NCBI RefSeq assembly: GCF_040222815.1
Contig: NZ_JAVKCH010000039.1
Span: 1-64,000, forward strand
Length of the DNA stretch: 64,000 nucleotides
Direction: 5' to 3'
Source of the DNA: Imperialibacter sp040222815
GTDB taxonomy: Bacteria > Bacteroidota > Bacteroidia > Cytophagales > Cyclobacteriaceae
The notes beneath the pieces were generated by a model. The model was not told the origin of the DNA. It did no database searches and saw only the letters and a program-made list of their open reading frames with translations. Both the position numbers and the translations under genes were made by a program. Numbering within the stretch: the stretch's first letter is position 1; each line of letters begins with the position of its first letter. Below, one piece after another: positions 8,422 to 16,655 of this stretch.

Positions 8422-9750
8422 TTACTTTCCGCCTTTGAACAAATCAAGCAGGCCAGTGCTGGTTACCTTCACGCCCGTTGCTATGGATGTTTCAATGGCT
8501 GGGTAGTAAAATGGAGAATGAAGGCCGGGCAATGTCATTTCGCCTTTGGCCACTTTTGCTGATCTTTCAACAGGCACTGTGCCCAGCCAGAAGAGGGTAG
8601 TGGGTACATTATTCGCTGTTTTGCCGTACCTCGAAAAGTCTTCAGCCACCATTTGTGGTTCCGCTGCCACTACGTTGTCTGCTCCAATAGCCTTAACAGC
8701 AGAGGCGGATAGCCGTTCGACCAAACCTTCATTATTGAAGTTGGCTGGAGTGAAAGTTTCGGGGATAATTACTTCGGGATATTTGTCTTCAGGAAGCCCG
8801 GCGGAAATCGCCACACCCCTTGCAATTTCTTTGATTCTCTGGTGAATTTTCAATCTCACCTCTTCAGTAAACGTTCTTACAGTTAGCTCCAGGGTAACTT
8901 CATCAGGAATGATATTGTACTTGGTGCCGCCTTTAATCACGCCGACTGTAACTACCGCATTGTCTAGTGGATTGAGATTCCTGCTTACTATGGTTTGGAG
9001 CTCCATCACCAGCATAGAGGCCATCACCACCGGGTCAATCGACATGTGAGGGGAAGCCCCGTGCGCACCCTGACCAAACACTTTGATGCTGATCGCCTCT
9101 GAATTGGCCATCGTATAACCTTTGCCAAAGCCAACTTTGCCTGTCGGTATGGTGGGGCTACAGTGAAGTCCTACTCCATAATCGGGTACCGGAAACTTCT
9201 CGTACAGGCCCGCATCCAGCATTAATTTGGCACCAGCGCCAATTTCTTCAGCAGGCTGCCCAATCATCACCAGCGTTCCTTTCCATTGACTTTTCATGTC
9301 CACCATCGCTTTGGCTGTGCCGAGCCACACTGTCATGTGCATATCGTGCCCACAGGAATGCATAGTGCTCACCTGTCCGCCGCTGCCATCAGCTACAACC
9401 ACCTGACTGGCGTAGTCAAGGCCGGTTTTTTCGACCATGGGCAAAGCATCCATATCGGTGCGATACAACACTGTAGGGCCTTTGCCGTTTTTTAACACAC
9501 CCACCACGCCGTAGCCACCCATGTTTTCTGTCACTTCAAAGCCAAGCTTACGCAGCTCGGCAGCCAGTGTTTTTGAGGTTTCCTTTTCAGCCAGCGAGAG
9601 CTCGGGGCTTTGGTGTCTGTCAAGGTAAAATGCTTTAAGTTCAGCCATGTGATCAGCGACGAAGGCATCGAGCGACTGACTGCCGGGGCCTGAAGCAAGC
9701 AGGGAAGAAGTTATGAACAGAGAAGTGAGGAAAAGAGAAGCTTTGCGCAT
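8422..9750 (-). CDS. Exported M20-family amidohydrolase
   Basis: This is a 442-residue metallo-amidohydrolase of the M20D subfamily (hippurate hydrolase, IAA-amino-acid hydrolase and N-acyl-amino-acid hydrolase types). It starts with a signal peptide (MRKASLFLTSLFITSSLLAS). Metal-binding motifs are visible: MHSCGHDMHMTVWLG, the general-base acidic residues in IGQPAEEIGAGAKLMLDAG, and the later HCSPTIPTG segment. The central lid/dimerisation domain (HGASPHMSIDPVVMAS) is intact, and a C-terminal histidine is present in GLHSPFYYP. The leader implies periplasmic action on N-acylated amino acids or peptides. The exact substrate cannot be told from sequence. It stands alone on the minus strand. Confidence 0.93.
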   Translation of the reverse strand: MRKASLFLTSLFITSSLLASGPGSQSLDAFVADHMAELKAFYLDRHQSPELSLAEKETSKTLAAELRKLGFEVTENMGGYGVVGVLKNGKGPTVLYRTDMDALPMVEKTGLDYASQVVVADGSGGQVSTMHSCGHDMHMTVWLGTAKAMVDMKSQWKGTLVMIGQPAEEIGAGAKLMLDAGLYEKFPVPDYGVGLHCSPTIPTGKVGFGKGYTMANSEAISIKVFGQGAHGASPHMSIDPVVMASMLVMELQTIVSRNLNPLDNAVVTVGVIKGGTKYNIIPDEVTLELTVRTFTEEVRLKIHQRIKEIARGVAISAGLPEDKYPEVIIPETFTPANFNNEGLVERLSASAVKAIGADNVVAAEPQMVAEDFSRYGKTANNVPTTLFWLGTVPVERSAKVAKGEMTLPGLHSPFYYPAIETSIATGVKVTSTGLLDLFKGGK

Positions 9751-9825
9751 TGATGGGTCATTAATGAAACAGTAAAGTACTTCATGAATGGCGGATTCTC
9801 AAGTCCAATTTGATAATCGGGGGTG

Positions 9826-9855
9826 AAAAAAGAAGGCCGCCAATTGGCAGCCTTC
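9826..9855 (-). terminator. Intrinsic terminator of the lipoprotein gene
   Basis: On the minus strand a 10-bp stem (GAAGGCTGCC with GGCGGCCTTC, one T-G wobble) closes an AATT loop and is followed by a run of T. It lies about 35 bases beyond the stop of the gene at 9889. Confidence 0.85.
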
Positions 9856-9888
9856 TAATAAATATAGCTGACTAAAACATTCCCTAAC

Positions 9889-10329
9889 TCAATTGCTTGC
9901 TTTAACGGCCGTTACTTCCACCCAGTAGTCCGACTCGTGTACTTCTTCAATGCTGGTTCCCGGATAAGGGAATACATTCACTAATGTTACCTCATAGCCC
10001 AACACAACGGCCGATGTCTTTGGGGCCTGTGGGTTAGTAGTCAGGGTGAAAGTCTCCGTTTTTGAGCCCACCTGCGCCTGCATTTCAACAGTTACCATGC
10101 CTTGCCATATGCACATGGCATTGGCCGGACACCTTGAATCTTCTACAAGCTTCTTGAAAGTGAGTTGCTCTCCAGCGGTGGAAGTAATGGTTTCTCCCAG
10201 CTTAATCGCCAGTGTGTCGGAAGCAGTTTGTGTTCCTTCCAGGGCTGAATTGATCTCTTCCTTTCCGCAACTCATGCCTACGCAGACAATGGCGACAAAT
10301 ACGCCAATAATTCCCAATGCCTTCTTCAT
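9889..10329 (-). CDS. Putative lipoprotein of unknown function
   Basis: This 146-residue protein carries a lipoprotein signal peptide (MKKALGIIGVFVAIVCVGMS followed by the lipobox Cys of GMSC). The mature domain contains a three-cysteine core, SRCPANAMCIWQG, flanked by beta-strand-like segments. I associate the SRCP...C.W.G pattern with small Bacteroidota lipoproteins of unknown role; the cysteines could form a disulfide in the periplasm. It has its own terminator and probably its own promoter. No functional assignment is possible. Confidence 0.75.
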   Translation of the reverse strand: MKKALGIIGVFVAIVCVGMSCGKEEINSALEGTQTASDTLAIKLGETITSTAGEQLTFKKLVEDSRCPANAMCIWQGMVTVEMQAQVGSKTETFTLTTNPQAPKTSAVVLGYEVTLVNVFPYPGTSIEEVHESDYWVEVTAVKASN

Positions 10330-10397
10330 ATCAAAAAATGTTTCCTAAAGGACAGCCGAATCAAAGAATAGGTTGGAGACAGGAAAAGAAAACTACA

Positions 10398-13142
10398 CTA
10401 CTTTTTCAGGGTAAGGATGGAGAACTCATTCTCGTAGTTTTTGTAAATTTTATATAAGCCCTGTGATTCATAAAAAATGATGGCTACCTCGTTCATGGTT
10501 TCTGCAGGCCTGAAATTTACGAGATTTCCTTTTTCGTCATACAAATAGCTGAAGGCTTGCACAGGATCGTTGACAATGAAAAGCTTGCGTCCCCCGCCAA
10601 AATCGTAGAACTGAGAACTGGCAATGCCGCTGGATAGATAGTCTTTTTCGAAGAGCACTTTGCCAGCCTGGTCTACAATGGCAATTCTGTTGGCATCCTG
10701 CCTTGTAAAAATGTAGCCATTACCTGAAGCTTCCGGTATGAGCTTAAATTTTGACTGAGCCGATGGCCGGTAGAGTTGCTCCCTTTGTAGCACTTTGCCG
10801 GCAAGATTGATCTGAATAATTGATCCATCATCGGTTATCGTCGTTAGTTTACTATTCGCATTCGTTGAGCCCGCCTCTGCAAATACCGGGTTGTTTACCG
10901 GTGCTTTGAAGTCTACCGGGAAGCCCGCCACGGGTTGTGCCCGCCGGTTGAATACCCGCATGATGCCATTGCTTTGCAACGCCACGAGAAAATCCTGTCC
11001 TCTCACCCTGATATGCAGAGGGGAGGAGGCAAGCGGATGCTTGATTTCCTTTGGGTTCCACCCTTCCAGCACTTTCCCATCCTTGTCCGATATGTACAAG
11101 TCGCCCCGGGTGTCGGCGAAGAAATAACGATAGCTTTTGCTTTTGTCGTAGTCGACCAGATTGAAGTAAGCGATTTCTGTTTTGCTCTTAAATTCCACAG
11201 GGAAGCCAGGAAGGTATTCACCTGTTCTGTCGATGGCATAAATGTACTTGGGAGTGGAAAACAGGTATTGCAGCTTGCCGTTTTTGTAGTAGTCGATCTG
11301 AAAGACCGGGCTGATGATTTTTCCTTTGATGGAGTCAAGCCATAAAACCTCCTGATTGGCCGACAGCAGGTAAATCATCTGGGTGGAGTCCTGCACCAGG
11401 GTTTCCAGCGTTTTGTCGTTGTGATTGCGAACCACAAACGGCTTCGAAGTGAGCGGCTGCGCAAAAGTCACGGCGTTGTCGGCCAGCAGAGGTTTTTGCG
11501 CCCCTTTTTGTGCTGCCTTTTCCGTTTGCTGCAGCATGATACTGGTGTAGAATTTGTCTTCGATAAAAGACCACTGTATGGCCATCAGGTCGATCGACTG
11601 AAGGGTGGACGACGCATCCGTAAACTGCTGCTTCCAGGTATAGTCCAGGTTTTGTTGCCACAGATTCCAGGCCCTGGGCGTGTGAACGAACACACTGAAA
11701 TTGGCTTCTCTCAACGTGTTATCTAGAAACGAATTGATTTGCACTGACTTTCCCCACGTATTTTCGTTAGTTATATCGTCGATCACTGTTTTCAGTATTT
11801 GCACTGAAGCCGCCCCAATCAAATAGTTACGGTAGCCGGTGTAGTACAGTGACGAAAATCCACTAAAGGGCTCTCCAAACAACTGATAAGGAAATTCCTC
11901 TATTTCAAGTTGCCCAATGGTGAAGTCGGCATATTCTTCGTAGTAAAGTGTGTCTCCCTGCAACTTGTTGATTCTCTCGGAAAGCTCCCTGAGCTGTTGC
12001 AGGCTTTCCGGCAAATCCTCCATTTCCATGTAAACTACCTTGTCAGGATCATGACCTAAAGAAGACTCCTGCAACGAAACGCCTATATGTCCACCAATGC
12101 TCTCAAAAAAGGAGGCAATATCAATGTCCTGATCTTTCAACGTTGTGGTTCTCAAATCGACCAATTCAGGCTCGTTTGTTTGCCAATAGGGTATCATCTG
12201 AGTGTTCCAACGCTCGGCAGACTCAAAAGTGAGGTTAAAATAAACAGCGGTTCGGTTGCTCACTACTTCTTCCATTTTTAGCGACTGCGCCGGGTTGTTG
12301 ACAAACCCACTGAAATAGCCTGAATAGTCTTGTGGTATCAGCGTGAAGCCATTCATTAGTAGCTGTGGCTCGGTCACTTTTACGTCGAGGAAAGACGATG
12401 AACCAAGGCTCGCTATAGTCTTCAGGTTCAATAATTTCTCATCTATAAAAGTGTCACCCAGCCTGTCAAGCTTGTCGGCGTTGATGTACAAATTGCCCTG
12501 GTCATTTTGTAATCTGGAGAGGGTGAGAAGGCCGATATTTTTGTCAAAAAAACCTAAGCCAGCAGTTTCAATATTCCTGACGGCATCCTCCACGAGGAAG
12601 GGTGTGAAGCTCCCTATGAAGAAGTTTTTGTAGTAAATGAAAGTGAACAGATCTTTCGTTTTTTGCGACCTTAGCTCGCTAATGGTATAGCCCTGATAAG
12701 TCCTGTTGGAAATGGTATATCCGTTTTTCTCTGAAAAGTAGGCCAGGATGTCATCCATTTTTCCCCGGCTATTCAGCGTAGGCAAGTCTACGAGAAGAAG
12801 GAAGTCTAGCGATTGGCTGCCTACGCTGTGCAGGCTGGCCAGGAAAGTCTTGTCGTTGAAAAGCGTGGCTGTTTGCTCATTTCCTCCCAAAATCGTATCA
12901 AGCTTTGAAAGCATTTGACCGGGACGCTTGAATGCAGCAATAGATTGAAGCCCTTTGCCAATATTCGAAGAAGTAAATGCTGCCCAGGCATTAATGGGCG
13001 AGGTCGACTCGTAAACGGCCAGTGCGTTATCAGGAACCAACGTCCAGAGGGAAATATTACCCCTTTCGAAATAGGTTTTGTAGGCAACAAAAGCCCCGCC
13101 GCCAGTTACCAGAATAATTATAAAAATAATGAACCTCTTCAA
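10398..13142 (-). CDS. Large membrane-anchored DUF3352-like protein with C-terminal propeller-like region
   Basis: This 914-residue protein has one N-terminal membrane anchor (MKRFIIFIIILVTGGGAFVA). Residues of about 30-560 resemble DUF3352-type proteins: the N-terminal part reads SLWTLVPDNALAVYESTSPI and has repeated alpha/beta segments about adhesion to membranes or protein quality. From about residue 560 to the end there are repeats such as IYAIDRTGEYLPGFPVEF and MRVFNRRAQPVAGFPVDF, which look like blades of a PQQ/WD-type beta-propeller. It is probably periplasmic and anchored in the inner membrane. The role is unknown. The neighbouring methyltransferase gene is on the same strand, but the gap is 88 bases, so linkage is uncertain. 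Confidence 0.7.
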   Translation of the reverse strand: MKRFIIFIIILVTGGGAFVAYKTYFERGNISLWTLVPDNALAVYESTSPINAWAAFTSSNIGKGLQSIAAFKRPGQMLSKLDTILGGNEQTATLFNDKTFLASLHSVGSQSLDFLLLVDLPTLNSRGKMDDILAYFSEKNGYTISNRTYQGYTISELRSQKTKDLFTFIYYKNFFIGSFTPFLVEDAVRNIETAGLGFFDKNIGLLTLSRLQNDQGNLYINADKLDRLGDTFIDEKLLNLKTIASLGSSSFLDVKVTEPQLLMNGFTLIPQDYSGYFSGFVNNPAQSLKMEEVVSNRTAVYFNLTFESAERWNTQMIPYWQTNEPELVDLRTTTLKDQDIDIASFFESIGGHIGVSLQESSLGHDPDKVVYMEMEDLPESLQQLRELSERINKLQGDTLYYEEYADFTIGQLEIEEFPYQLFGEPFSGFSSLYYTGYRNYLIGAASVQILKTVIDDITNENTWGKSVQINSFLDNTLREANFSVFVHTPRAWNLWQQNLDYTWKQQFTDASSTLQSIDLMAIQWSFIEDKFYTSIMLQQTEKAAQKGAQKPLLADNAVTFAQPLTSKPFVVRNHNDKTLETLVQDSTQMIYLLSANQEVLWLDSIKGKIISPVFQIDYYKNGKLQYLFSTPKYIYAIDRTGEYLPGFPVEFKSKTEIAYFNLVDYDKSKSYRYFFADTRGDLYISDKDGKVLEGWNPKEIKHPLASSPLHIRVRGQDFLVALQSNGIMRVFNRRAQPVAGFPVDFKAPVNNPVFAEAGSTNANSKLTTITDDGSIIQINLAGKVLQREQLYRPSAQSKFKLIPEASGNGYIFTRQDANRIAIVDQAGKVLFEKDYLSSGIASSQFYDFGGGRKLFIVNDPVQAFSYLYDEKGNLVNFRPAETMNEVAIIFYESQGLYKIYKNYENEFSILTLKK

Positions 13143-13230
13143 TGGAAAGTTGGGTCTACAGCATCAAATTCAATAACGAAAGTTAAGCAACAAATTGCTT
13201 CGAATACACTTTGCTTCTACAAACGGAAAC

Positions 13231-14385
13231 CTAATTCTTTTTTGAGCCTTCATACATATCGTAGGCCACTAGCCTGGAATCGATCTTCGCATTGAAGAAC
13301 GGCCATTTGGCTGACGAGCGAAGCCCCACCTTTTTGATCAGGTTGAGGTTGCCGGTAAATATAAAGCCTCGTTTTCCCTGGCAGCGCTGTTTGAAAAAGT
13401 CGCCAATGCCTTTGTAAACTGCTTCCAGCTCCGATTCTTCTCCCATGCGTTCCCCATATTCAGGGTTAAGGATAATGATGCCTTCACCATCTGGAAGGGT
13501 GGTGTTTTCGTAGGGACAAAGCTCCCATTTGATCATAGAAGCCACACCAGCTTCTGCAGCATTGGTGCGGGCTGCTTGCAGCGCTTTCATGTCTCTGTCG
13601 CTACCTATGATCGTGACATTGATTTTGGCATTTACTTTTGATTTGGCGCTGGCTAGCATGGTTTTCCAGGCATTGTTGTCAAACCCGATGAGGTGCTTAA
13701 AACCGAAATTATGCCTATTCAGTCCAGGGGCGATGTTGGCCGCTTTTAGGGCCGCTTCGATGGCAATGGTGCCACTGCCACACATGGGATTGATGAGCGG
13801 AATCGACGGGCTCCACTCAGTTGCCTGCACAATAGCGGCAGCCAACGGTTCGGCTACTGGTGCCTTGAAAGGCATTTTCCGATAGGTATGCTTAGATATG
13901 GTTTCACCGGAAGTATCGATGTATACAGTACAGTTTTCCCTGTTCCAAAAGAAGTAGACCACAGCTTCGTTGAAGTCGTTACCGGAATCTGGTCGGCGGC
14001 CCGTTTTCGATTTGATTCTGTCAACAATTGCGTCCTTGGCTTTTAGGTTTGGATACCTGGTGTCGTTAATCGACTCATGCTTGGCGAATGAGTGGATACT
14101 AAAATAACCGTCGTTAGGGATAATGGCTTCCCATGGCATTTCAAAAATATTCTTGTACAGCCCTTCCGAATCCTTCAGCTCAAAGCTGCCCATCTCCCAA
14201 AGGATGCGGTTGCCGGTGCGGAGATGCAGGTTCAGGTACATGCAGTCGTGCAGGGTGCCCTCAGTGACCACATGCATATTGGCTTCTTCAGTTACAGGAA
14301 ACCCCAGGCTTCTGAGTTCGTTAGCGGCAAAAGGAGGGAGGCCGGGATGGCACTGGACAGTGATCTTTCTTTTAATATTCCACAT
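13231..14385 (-). CDS. THUMP-domain class I RNA methyltransferase (RlmL/YpsC type)
   Basis: This 384-residue SAM-dependent methyltransferase probably makes N2-methylguanosine in 23S rRNA, as the N-terminal half of E. coli RlmL does. Residues of about 1-160 carry the ferredoxin-like and THUMP modules. The Rossmann domain shows motif I-like NPMCGSGTIAIEAALKAANI, followed by FGFKHLIGFD and the adenosine-binding acidic GSDRDMKALQAA. The target-base motif, usually N-P-P-Y-G-E-R, reads LNPEYGERMG here, with Glu in place of the second Pro. The length matches single-domain Bacteroidota homologues. The cell role (rRNA modification) is inferred from the family. Confidence 0.85.
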   Translation of the reverse strand: MWNIKRKITVQCHPGLPPFAANELRSLGFPVTEEANMHVVTEGTLHDCMYLNLHLRTGNRILWEMGSFELKDSEGLYKNIFEMPWEAIIPNDGYFSIHSFAKHESINDTRYPNLKAKDAIVDRIKSKTGRRPDSGNDFNEAVVYFFWNRENCTVYIDTSGETISKHTYRKMPFKAPVAEPLAAAIVQATEWSPSIPLINPMCGSGTIAIEAALKAANIAPGLNRHNFGFKHLIGFDNNAWKTMLASAKSKVNAKINVTIIGSDRDMKALQAARTNAAEAGVASMIKWELCPYENTTLPDGEGIIILNPEYGERMGEESELEAVYKGIGDFFKQRCQGKRGFIFTGNLNLIKKVGLRSSAKWPFFNAKIDSRLVAYDMYEGSKKN

Positions 14386-14645
14386 AAGTGTGCAAAGATA
14401 GTTATTAAAGTCGGAGAGTGGGAAGGGGAGACAGAAGATCGAAGACGGGAGCAGGAAGACCGAAGATGGAGGCTGGTGTCGGCACGGCTAGTCGGCACCT
14501 TCGGTCGGGGCCGTCAGACACCGGAGGGTTGCACACCACCTAAATATTGTGACTCGTGAAATGCTCAGCTTGCGGTCGATGTGGTCTTCTGAAAAAAGCC
14601 TGACAGTTTTGGTGGAGCGCCTAGCCATTTTCCAGAAGGATGCCC

Positions 14646-14653
14646 TATCTTTG
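14646..14653 (+). promoter_or_regulatory. Bacteroidota -7 promoter element for the DUF4494 gene
   Basis: TATCTTTG matches the TAnnTTTG -7 consensus exactly, 25 bases upstream of ATG 14679. No good -33 TTG is seen at the expected distance. The site lies inside the longer open frame, which argues for the later start. Confidence 0.55.
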
Positions 14654-14678
14654 GAGCCCAATAAAAAACAGAGGTATT

Positions 14679-15170
14679 ATGCGTATTTGGTTTGTTTGCA
14701 AGGCGAAGTATCAGAAAGAAGACGACGAAGGTCATTTGAAAAACACCACAGAAACTTATCTGCTCGATGCGGTAAGTTATACTGAGGCGGAGGCCATTAT
14801 GTACGAAAAGCTGAGCGAGCGGGTAAGAGGTGAATTTGTGATCACCAGCCTGACTAAAAGCCGCATCACCGATGTATTCCTATATGAAGATGCCGACTTC
14901 TGGCACAAATGTAAAATCACCTATTTCGTCACCGATGCTGACAGCGGTAAAGAGAAGAAAGTAACGAACCTGATGATTGTAACCGCTCACGATGTAAAAG
15001 ATGCTTACGACCGCATTCATCAGAGCCTGAACAATATGCTGGTAACATTCCGAGTGCCGGAAGTAGTGGAAACTTCTATTGTAGAAGTTTTTGCCTATGG
15101 GCAGGACAGCGAGGAGGAAGAAGAAGTGCCTGCTGGTTTTAAGCCGGTGAGTGAGGTGGAGGAGGATTGA
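14679..15170 (+). CDS. DUF4494 family protein
   Basis: This encodes a 163-residue soluble protein of the DUF4494 family, found throughout Bacteroidota. The family signature is visible: an N-terminal MRIWFVCKAKYQKEDDEG, then LKNTTETYLLDAVSYTEAEA, and a repeat-like second half (LMIVTAHDVKDAYDRIHQSL). The C-terminus is strongly acidic (EEEEEVPAG). The start at 14679 is preferred over upstream in-frame codons because it gives the family's normal N-terminus and lies just behind a -7 element. The function is unknown. A HicB-like gene follows 34 bases later on the same strand. Confidence 0.88.
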   Translation: MRIWFVCKAKYQKEDDEGHLKNTTETYLLDAVSYTEAEAIMYEKLSERVRGEFVITSLTKSRITDVFLYEDADFWHKCKITYFVTDADSGKEKKVTNLMIVTAHDVKDAYDRIHQSLNNMLVTFRVPEVVETSIVEVFAYGQDSEEEEEVPAGFKPVSEVEED

Positions 15171-15204
15171 TTACTTTATCATCAAATTGTGTTAACTTTT
15201 GGAT

Positions 15205-15369
15205 ATGAAACTTACCGCAATAATTGAAAAAGCAGAGGATGGATGGTATGTAGGCCAGATAGAAGAAGTTCCAGCGGCTATCAGTCAAGGAATGACAATT
15301 GAAGAGGTGAAAAGCAGCTTGGTGGATGCGCTTAAGCTTTTGTGGGATACAGACACAATAAAAAAGTGA
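15205..15369 (+). CDS. Small HicB-like protein (orphan antitoxin-type domain)
   Basis: ATG 15205 opens a 54-residue frame encoding a HicB-type fold: a beta-hairpin beginning MKLTAIIEKAEDGWYVGQIE, then the conserved turn before EEVKSSLVDALKLLWD. In HicAB toxin-antitoxin systems this domain binds the HicA toxin, but no HicA-like frame (about 60 residues with a dsRNA-binding fold) lies on either side. Stand-alone HicB-like proteins are common in Bacteroidota, and many may not be antitoxins. The C-terminal DNA-binding extension found in true HicB antitoxins is absent. The gene may be co-transcribed with the DUF4494 gene and ends just before a bidirectional terminator. Confidence 0.75.
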   Translation: MKLTAIIEKAEDGWYVGQIEEVPAAISQGMTIEEVKSSLVDALKLLWDTDTIKK

Positions 15370-15380
15370 TAATTCCGTAA

Positions 15381-15410
15381 ATAGAAAAGGGGCCGAAGCC
15401 CCTTTTCTAT
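15381..15410. terminator. Bidirectional intrinsic terminator
   Basis: A perfect 13-bp stem (ATAGAAAAGGGGC with its complement) closes a CGAA loop, which reads as the stable UUCG tetraloop on the minus strand. It lies between the plus-strand HicB-like gene and the minus-strand sdhB end, and probably stops transcription from both. Confidence 0.85.
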
Positions 15411-15425
15411 TTAAGTCAAATATTT

Positions 15426-16175
15426 CTAAACGTTCTCTGAAGTCAACCTTGCTCCAATAAAATCCCTGTTCATTTTGGCAATATTAGCCAAAGGAATCTC
15501 TTTAGGACACTCGGCCGCACAGGCACCGGTGTTGGTGCAGGCTCCAAAGCCTTCGGCATCCATTTGAGCCACCATATTTTCTACTCTCGTCTTAGCCTCA
15601 ACTTTGCCTTGTGGAAGCAGTCCGAGGTGGGTCACTTTTGCAGATACGAAAAGCATGGCAGATGCATTTTTACAAGCTGCCACGCAAGCCCCACAGCCAA
15701 TGCAGGTAGCCGAATCCATCGCTTCATCAGCTATCTTTCTTGGAATAGGAATTTCGTTAGCGTCAGGCACACCACCGGTGTTCACAGAAATGTAGCCACC
15801 GGCCTGAATGATCCTGTCAAATGCACTGCGGTCGGTCACCAGGTCTTTGATCACGGGGAACGCCTTAGCTCTCCATGGCTCAATCCAAATAGTCTGGCCA
15901 CTTTTGAAGCTGCGCATGTGAAGTTGGCAAGTAGTGGTTTGCTGAGGGCCATGAGGCTTGCCATTAATATACAAGCTGCACATGCCACAGATTCCTTCCC
16001 GGCAGTCATGATCAAAATGCACTGGTTCTTCGCCCTTTTCTTCCAGCCCGATGTTCAGCACATCAAGCATTTCAAGAAACGACGACTCATGCGATATATC
16101 TTTCACCTCGTAGGTGACAAACTTGCCTTCGGTATTGCTATTTTTCTGTCTCCAGATTTTTAGTGTTAAATCCAT
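15426..16175 (-). CDS. sdhB: Succinate dehydrogenase/fumarate reductase iron-sulfur subunit
   Basis: This 249-residue subunit carries the three iron-sulfur centres that pass electrons from the flavoprotein to the membrane quinone. The [2Fe-2S] ligands lie in the CREGICGMCSLYINGKP region with a further Cys about 12 residues on. The [4Fe-4S] and [3Fe-4S] ligands are in CIGCGACVAAC and in CTNTGACAAECPKEIP. The sequence is of the non-classical (B-type, Wolinella/Bacteroidota-like) group, matching the single cytochrome b subunit upstream. It is the last sdh gene, separated from sdhA by an inserted four-helix-bundle gene. It belongs to the TCA cycle/respiratory chain and sits on the cytoplasmic face of the inner membrane. 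Confidence 0.96.
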   Translation of the reverse strand: MDLTLKIWRQKNSNTEGKFVTYEVKDISHESSFLEMLDVLNIGLEEKGEEPVHFDHDCREGICGMCSLYINGKPHGPQQTTTCQLHMRSFKSGQTIWIEPWRAKAFPVIKDLVTDRSAFDRIIQAGGYISVNTGGVPDANEIPIPRKIADEAMDSATCIGCGACVAACKNASAMLFVSAKVTHLGLLPQGKVEAKTRVENMVAQMDAEGFGACTNTGACAAECPKEIPLANIAKMNRDFIGARLTSENV

Positions 16176-16233
16176 GGTTAACCTTTTAAGAGTTAATGGT
16201 TAAAAGTTATTTGTTAGTTGGTTCTGTATCAAC

Positions 16234-16614
16234 CTATAACGATTTCTTTTTGGCCTCCGATAAATATTTTATGTACCCATTCAGTATGGTGGTCGTTTTT
16301 TCGATCAACTGTCTGCCAGCAATTAAGTCAGGCTCATCTATATATTCTTCTTCTTTGGCAATTAATAAGTGATCCAAAGTTTCGTATAGTGACCCCCTGC
16401 CTTGTCGGCAAAACTGAATATTTTCCTGAAAGTGAAATCTTCCATATCCCTCTGCAATGTTATTGGTTACCGATCGTGATGATCTTTTTATCTGACTTGT
16501 TAATGCGTACAGTTCATCCATTGGAAACCGTTTTGCGAGTTTACTAACAAAAACCCTCAGTTCCTTTCCTGCTTTCCAGCATTCCAATTCTTCGAATGAT
16601 TTTAAATTTGCCAA
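16234..16614 (-). CDS. Four-helix-bundle protein (23S rRNA intervening-sequence type)
   Basis: This 126-residue, all-helical protein belongs to the four-helix-bundle/IVS family. Recognisable segments are FEELECWKAGKELRVFVSKL near the N-terminus, TSQIKRSSRSVTNNIAEGYG in the middle, and QFCRQGRGSLYETLDHLLIA. The family was named from intervening sequences in 23S rRNA genes but is mostly found free-standing; the role may be RNA or protein scaffolding and is not established. Here it sits in the same orientation between sdhA (42 bases upstream) and sdhB (58 bases downstream). This is an unusual place, since sdhA and sdhB are normally adjacent. It may have inserted there recently without breaking the operon. 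Confidence 0.88.
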   Translation of the reverse strand: MANLKSFEELECWKAGKELRVFVSKLAKRFPMDELYALTSQIKRSSRSVTNNIAEGYGRFHFQENIQFCRQGRGSLYETLDHLLIAKEEEYIDEPDLIAGRQLIEKTTTILNGYIKYLSEAKKKSL

Positions 16615-16655
16615 GATGTCCGATTAACTAATCACCTAAATCGAATAACTAATTC

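Noticed and set aside
14400..14530. Possible structured RNA in the GA-rich, repeated stretch before the DUF4494 gene
   Set aside because: It is a degenerate simple repeat (GAAGACCGAAGATGGAG type) without a consistent fold or promoter.
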